Source: Phallusia fumigata (taxonomy: Eukaryota > Chordata > Ascidiacea > Phlebobranchia > Ascidiidae). Taken from it: a stretch of DNA of 22,159 nt. Shown in pieces: positions 17,801-22,159 of the stretch. Numbering within the stretch: the first letter of the stretch is position 1; the number at the start of each line of letters is the position of its first letter. The stretch covers positions 1 through 22,159 of the forward strand of contig QXVZ01014009.1 in assembly GCA_008931825.1 (NCBI GenBank), in the 5' to 3' direction. The translations under genes and the position numbers were made by a program. Below the pieces are notes generated by a model, which saw only the letters and a program-made list of their open reading frames with translations, had not been told where the DNA came from and did not search any database.

Positions 17801-20800
17801 GAGCAGTAAACAATTGACCTACATTATATGCGTAAAACAGTTGCATTAATGTGTAACTGGGAGTTGCAATTTACTTGGCATGTCGTCTTGTTTTAATTTG
17901 AATAAATTCATGTAGGTTGGCCAGCAGATGATATTCAACAACACTTGTTTGCTTGCTTGTAGATGTCACAGATACGACCTACTCCACGAGTAATGCCCCT
18001 AAGTATGTGTAATTGGGCGATTCTAGTCATTTTGCCATCACTACACCCCGCATTGATTATTTTAACAATGTGTAACTAATGAAAAAAGGTTTGCACAAAA
18101 AGAATTATTGCATCGAAAAATAAACGTTAGCACTGAAAAAAAATGTCCACAGAAACGTTGGTGAATTGCACTTGCAGACCACAATAATTATGTCTGCTTG
18201 GACAAAACAAATATTTGCAAACTTACTTTCTTCTGTGTGATGCGTCACTGGCATCACTCTGGTAGTTGGAATGTTTCTGTCTTGCCCTGGATCGAATTCT
18301 TCGCTTGCTTGGGCTGTCCGATTCTTCTCCACTAGAGCGACCTCTCGCTGATCTAATAAAACATGTGAAATTTAACAAAACGAGGTAACATTTTATGAAA
18401 TATAACAACTTAGGTCATGTTCCAGAATACCAAACAAATTAATAAACACTAGTATTCACACAGAAACTTAATATCTTTAAGCTGGATGAATTTAGGTTTG
18501 TAGAAGTTTAAGTTTTGTTGTTCTTTACATGTCAGTTAAGAAAGAATTTCTTATATCCCAGTACACAAAACAACCCTTTCCTTATTGTTTTGCACGAAAA
18601 TATGTGAGGAATGTACCTGTGTTTGCGATTCCTATTTTCAGTGTCGCTAAGTGACTGCAGCTGTCTGTTTCTTTCCCTCCTTTCACTTTTCGGTGTCATG
18701 TACTTAACAGCCATGTTTTGCTCAACGTCTGACACGCTGAACATGCCTCTGTGAATATTTGACAGATAGTAAAACTTTTGCGGAAGCTTACAAAAAAGCC
18801 AAACCAATTGATGAATGTAGATAAATTAGTTTTGTAACACAGGGCCACATTTACATAAGATTGACTTGAGGTTGATAAATATTGAAAGGGAATATATATA
18901 TTACTTTTTTTCCATCACTTGGTTCCATTGTGTATTATGCATGTCATCAGCTTGTGTAGTTGTCATGCTTTGGTTGTTATTTTCAACATTTTCTTTGGCA
19001 ACTTTATCTGTTGAATAAAAAACAGGCTAAAGATCACACAAAAGATATTTCATAGCATACGAAAGGCTGAATAAAATTTTGGCAGATAATTACCACATAT
19101 ATTTAAAATTTCTAATTACCCACAGAAGATTACTTATACTTCAATTCTTTTGAGTCATTTTATGTATTGTCAAATGCAAAACAGCTTTGGAAAATTTTTT
19201 TTAATTGCATTTAATATCAACTATCAAAGACTTTGAAATGAACAACGGATTTCCAAAAACGGTCAGAACCCAGACATACCAACTCAACAACATAATAAAC
19301 AATTCTTTGTTGATAATTAAAGAGCAGAATAAGCTGATATTGGCTTAATTATTGTCATTATGTTCAAAGTTGAGTCTTAAATACAAATTGGTGCTACAAT
19401 TTACTGATTATGAACCAACCAGTCAAATTTGTTTAAATGTTAAAAATTAAAAAACTCAAACACAAAAAGTTATTTCCAGTGAACATTTTTTGTGACAGCA
19501 AAGCAAAGAAAATTAATACCTTCACCATCCTTAACAGATCGTGGAGGATATCGTTTACTGCTTCCTCTGTGAACTTCGGGCTCTTCACGTTCAACCTCTG
19601 ACTGCAGAATTTCAGCCTCAGTTCGTCCACTATACCTGATTTTAAAATTAGTGTTGTGAAAAATCAGTAGATATTGCTAACTGAGAACATTTTCAGCAGG
19701 TGAAATGTGTTTTGCAAATACCTAAACTTATTGTTCCATGTGGTGTTTGCAACATTTTGAGGCAATCTGTAGAAAACATGATGTTCTACCACACTCTTCC
19801 ATATCAACTGGCATTCTTCACTTGATCTCAACTCAAAATTGTGCATGCTTTCGTTTCCCTGTAATTGCAAATTATTTAAAAAAACTATATTAGGGACATT
19901 AAGTATATTTCACATTTTGCCTATTAGGTAAGCAATGAAATTACCTGCTTGGTTTTTACAGTTATCTTCATGTGCCTATCTTTGTAGTCCACGAGGGTGA
20001 TTCTTGGCCTGGAAACAAATAGCATTATATGCCGCAGACTTATATCATGCAACTTGCGTGCCAGTGACTAAAAGGAAACCATTTAAGGAGTAAGGTTTGT
20101 TTTACAGCCAAGAATAAAAAAAACTTACCAGTAGTAAACAGCTATCCTGTATTTGTTTTTAAATGTTTCAATGCCCCTGGGTGATATACCAAGCATGAAT
20201 TGCATTCCTGCGTCACCTTTAACAGGATTCATTTCTACTCCGTACATGTCAAGTTGTCGACATTTACGCAAGTATTGCATTTCTGCACTGGCAGGTACCA
20301 AGCCTCTGCGAAAAACCACAACACCCGTTTAATGTAATTAAAGCACCTCAAACACAACTGTAAGTACATACTTAAACATGGCATGCAATCTTCCAACTTC
20401 ATATTCAAATTTTTCATCCTGGTTTTGAACAAAACGAAATTCAGAAACATATCCTGATTTGTGTTCCGAGGCATGAAAGTCCCCAATCTCAGCTAAAAAT
20501 ATTCGGAAAATTAGATTCCACATTTTGCACTTTGTGTATTTTTGTAGTTTACATTGCAATGCCAACGCGGATAATTCTGCAGCCTTCTTCCAAGAACAGG
20601 GCAGTCTTGAGGTAAGAATATCTTGTTTTAATTGAAGAAAAAATTGGTAGCGTGTGACTTCCTCTTTGCATGAACAGGGGTCGGCGGGATAAAATTTAAC
20701 ACCAAATCTCAAACTGCATTGTCCGGCTGAAATTACTGCAATAAAGTATTCATTATCTTATTAGCTGAAGAACAACACAGAAATATTATGGTTTTCCTTT

Positions 20801-21492
20801 ACGTCAGCATATTGCAAACAGTTGAAATTGCACGGATAATTATTTTTATAGAGCCTATAAAACTATGACACTTACAATGTTTGAAAAGTTATACACACAA
20901 CTAGATGAAAGCCCAGTGTACTTGCGAATGCTTTGGTCTGGGTTATAAACTGGGGTTTAAACTCAAAAACATTATTTAAAGAGGATCCTAGTACTGTACC
21001 TTTCATAAGGTGTTGATCATTGCACAGTGCTTTAGTTGGATCCAACCATCTCTGTTCACAAAACTCCGGTTTAGTAATCAGTTAAACAAAAAAAATACCA
21101 TCAACACAGATGGCCCAATAATTGTTTTGCATGCCCTTAGTCTCAAGCAAACATATGTTAACTCTTTTTAGCAAATCTTACAAGTCATTGTTTGGTAAAA
21201 AAACTAATTTTGAAACATTACTTACATTGTTGTACCCCAGGTCCACATATTTGATTCCGAAATAATCTTTTTCGACAAGATTTAGGTGATGGCAAACAAC
21301 TTCCAGTAAGACATGTCCCTTGCTCGTCACCTAAGCATAAAGTATAGCAAGTATGTTATTGCAACAAACAAACCATTCCAAGTGGAAAAAACAAACCTTA
21401 ATATTCTGATTTTTGGAAAACGTGACATGGCTTCCATCCAGCAATGCAACCTCACAAGAAAAAGGTTCCTTTTGCTTAACACAACAAAGCAT
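14813..21492 (-). CDS. EPB41L4A: FERM-domain band 4.1-like protein 4A (NBL4), complete
   Basis: Eighteen exons: 21492-21397, 21330-21226, 21051-21000, 20735-20553, 20492-20372, 20305-20129, 20008-19945, 19858-19722, 19635-19520, 19007-18905, 18748-18617, 18352-18227, 17106-16978, 16618-16568, 15934-15866, 15799-15722, 15385-15219, 14979-14813. All phases fit; 690 codons plus TGA, close to human (686). A cytoplasmic membrane-cytoskeleton scaffold; the human gene is linked to Wnt/beta-catenin. The FERM domain covers about residues 10-300: [75 protein letters not shown]. The FERM-adjacent RYSGRTE (312-318) and SKRYPPR (338-344) follow, then an Arg/Ser-rich tail with QQLWQHI (524-530) and DISYTEIK (547-554) blocks matching human EPB41L4A. 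The ATG gives [15 protein letters not shown] without splicing. The last acceptor is the least certain. Confidence 0.92.
17107..18226. other. Longest intron of the EPB41L4A-like gene (intron 12)
   Basis: No exon matching the neighbouring Arg/Ser-rich tail was recognised here, and exons 12 and 13 join in phase without one. The intron contains the 12-bp palindrome AATGACGTCATT (17432-17443), a full CRE (TGACGTCA). It is followed on the plus strand by GTTTATGGCGGCAACGTGA, which closes after four codons. Confidence 0.45.
17432..17443. promoter_or_regulatory. Palindromic CRE (AATGACGTCATT) within intron 12
   Basis: A perfect 12-bp palindrome centred on TGACGTCA, the full-length CREB/ATF site. Position inside the longest intron would allow an internal promoter or enhancer, but nothing else in the sequence proves use. 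Confidence 0.35.
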
Positions 21493-22159
21493 TTGGGAAA
21501 CCAGTGTGTACCCACATCTAAACTATCATTTTGTTTTTGAAAATTCTGCACAAAATGTTACTTTACGTGTAGATTGTACTTGTTGGTGTATACCTGCCCT
21601 GCACGCCTGTAGAAACAGTTCAATTAAAAGAGTGAGAAACTATTTTAACTTGCTGTGACACCTTTTACTAACATAAGACTTTCGACAATTCAACAAAATG
21701 TAATCAACGCACTAAATCAAGCAGCAGAAGAATCTCCAACTCACTTTCACAGGGTGGCAACCATTTACAAAGTGGGATCTGAAAAAAAGATTAAATGTAC
21801 ACATGAACGCTCGTTGATTTTCACGGTTCAGTACCTTTTGGTTTTATTACGCTTTGAAATGAATGGATTATCAACATTTCTTTTTTTGGAAACATAATGA
21901 AATTAACCCAACAAAATGTTCATACATTTAGACGTCAACAAAAAGTTGTTACCCCTAAAAAATGAAACTTTATGTTATTTTGAAAAAAATTGTGACGTCA
22001 TAAACGTTGCTTGGGAAGCTAGGTTTGTTGCTGTGACTTGCAAAACTTAATTTTGTAGCTGAAATTCCGTTATTTATTGTTAGTTTGATTCGTTTTGAAC
22101 AGAAAAGAAAAAAAGAAATTTGTCAAATGCAGTGGTGTGGAATCTATTAGTACTCTACT
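21493..22159 (-). promoter_or_regulatory. Upstream region of the EPB41L4A-like gene
   Basis: This 0.67 kb lies 5' of the predicted ATG on the minus strand and should hold the 5' UTR and perhaps the promoter. A full CRE, TGACGTCA, is at 21993-22000, about 500 bp upstream of the ATG. A T-rich acceptor-like TCTTTTTTTCAG (minus, ending near 21779) followed by a GTGAGT donor could mark a non-coding leader exon. Plus-strand frames here (for example 21655-21897) have no recognisable domain. Confidence 0.4.

Noticed and set aside
21655-21897. 80-codon plus-strand frame near the right edge
   Set aside because: No recognisable domain; lies in the upstream region of the FERM gene and is AT-rich like non-coding sequence.

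Overview
This is a eukaryotic window whose gene order, compact introns and protein sequences suggest a tunicate, most likely a Ciona-type ascidian. That assignment is inference: the proteins look chordate, the introns are short and AT-rich, and two allelic copies of one segment differ by about 2%. All splice models below were read by eye from GT/AG sites and checked for phase; every internal junction is in frame.

Layout, left to right. Positions 1-1716 are probably an intron of DHCR7 (7-dehydrocholesterol reductase), whose last coding exon is 1717-1902 (+). A convergent gene-poor stretch (1903-4130) follows. A complete 8-exon PPM1D/Wip1-type PP2C phosphatase lies on the minus strand (7239 down to 4131, 506 codons). 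It is divergent to a complete 6-exon ribosomal protein gene RPL7/uL30 on the plus strand (8589-11907, 244 codons). Just after RPL7 sit two non-autonomous DNA transposons. A gene-poor convergent stretch (about 13.0-14.8 kb) separates these from a complete 18-exon FERM-domain gene on the minus strand (21492 down to 14813, 690 codons), best matched to EPB41L4A (NBL4).

The four genes have unrelated jobs (sterol synthesis, stress-response phosphatase, translation, membrane-cytoskeleton scaffold) and no operon-like logic is visible. The most important technical point is that all three single-N positions (8495, 12874, 13719) are flanked by direct repeats that begin or end exactly at the N (328, 161 and 121 bp). 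These are almost certainly uncollapsed contig-end overlaps, so the apparent extra copies of the RPL7 start, a transposon end and a 13.6-kb segment should not be taken as biology. The more interesting biological signals are a U2-snRNA-like 5' leader on RPL7, a foldback element in a PPM1D intron, a small copy of PPM1D exon 1 inside its own intron, and two well-bounded miniature transposons. I found no convincing new multi-gene system, no CRISPR array, and no tRNA or rRNA gene.
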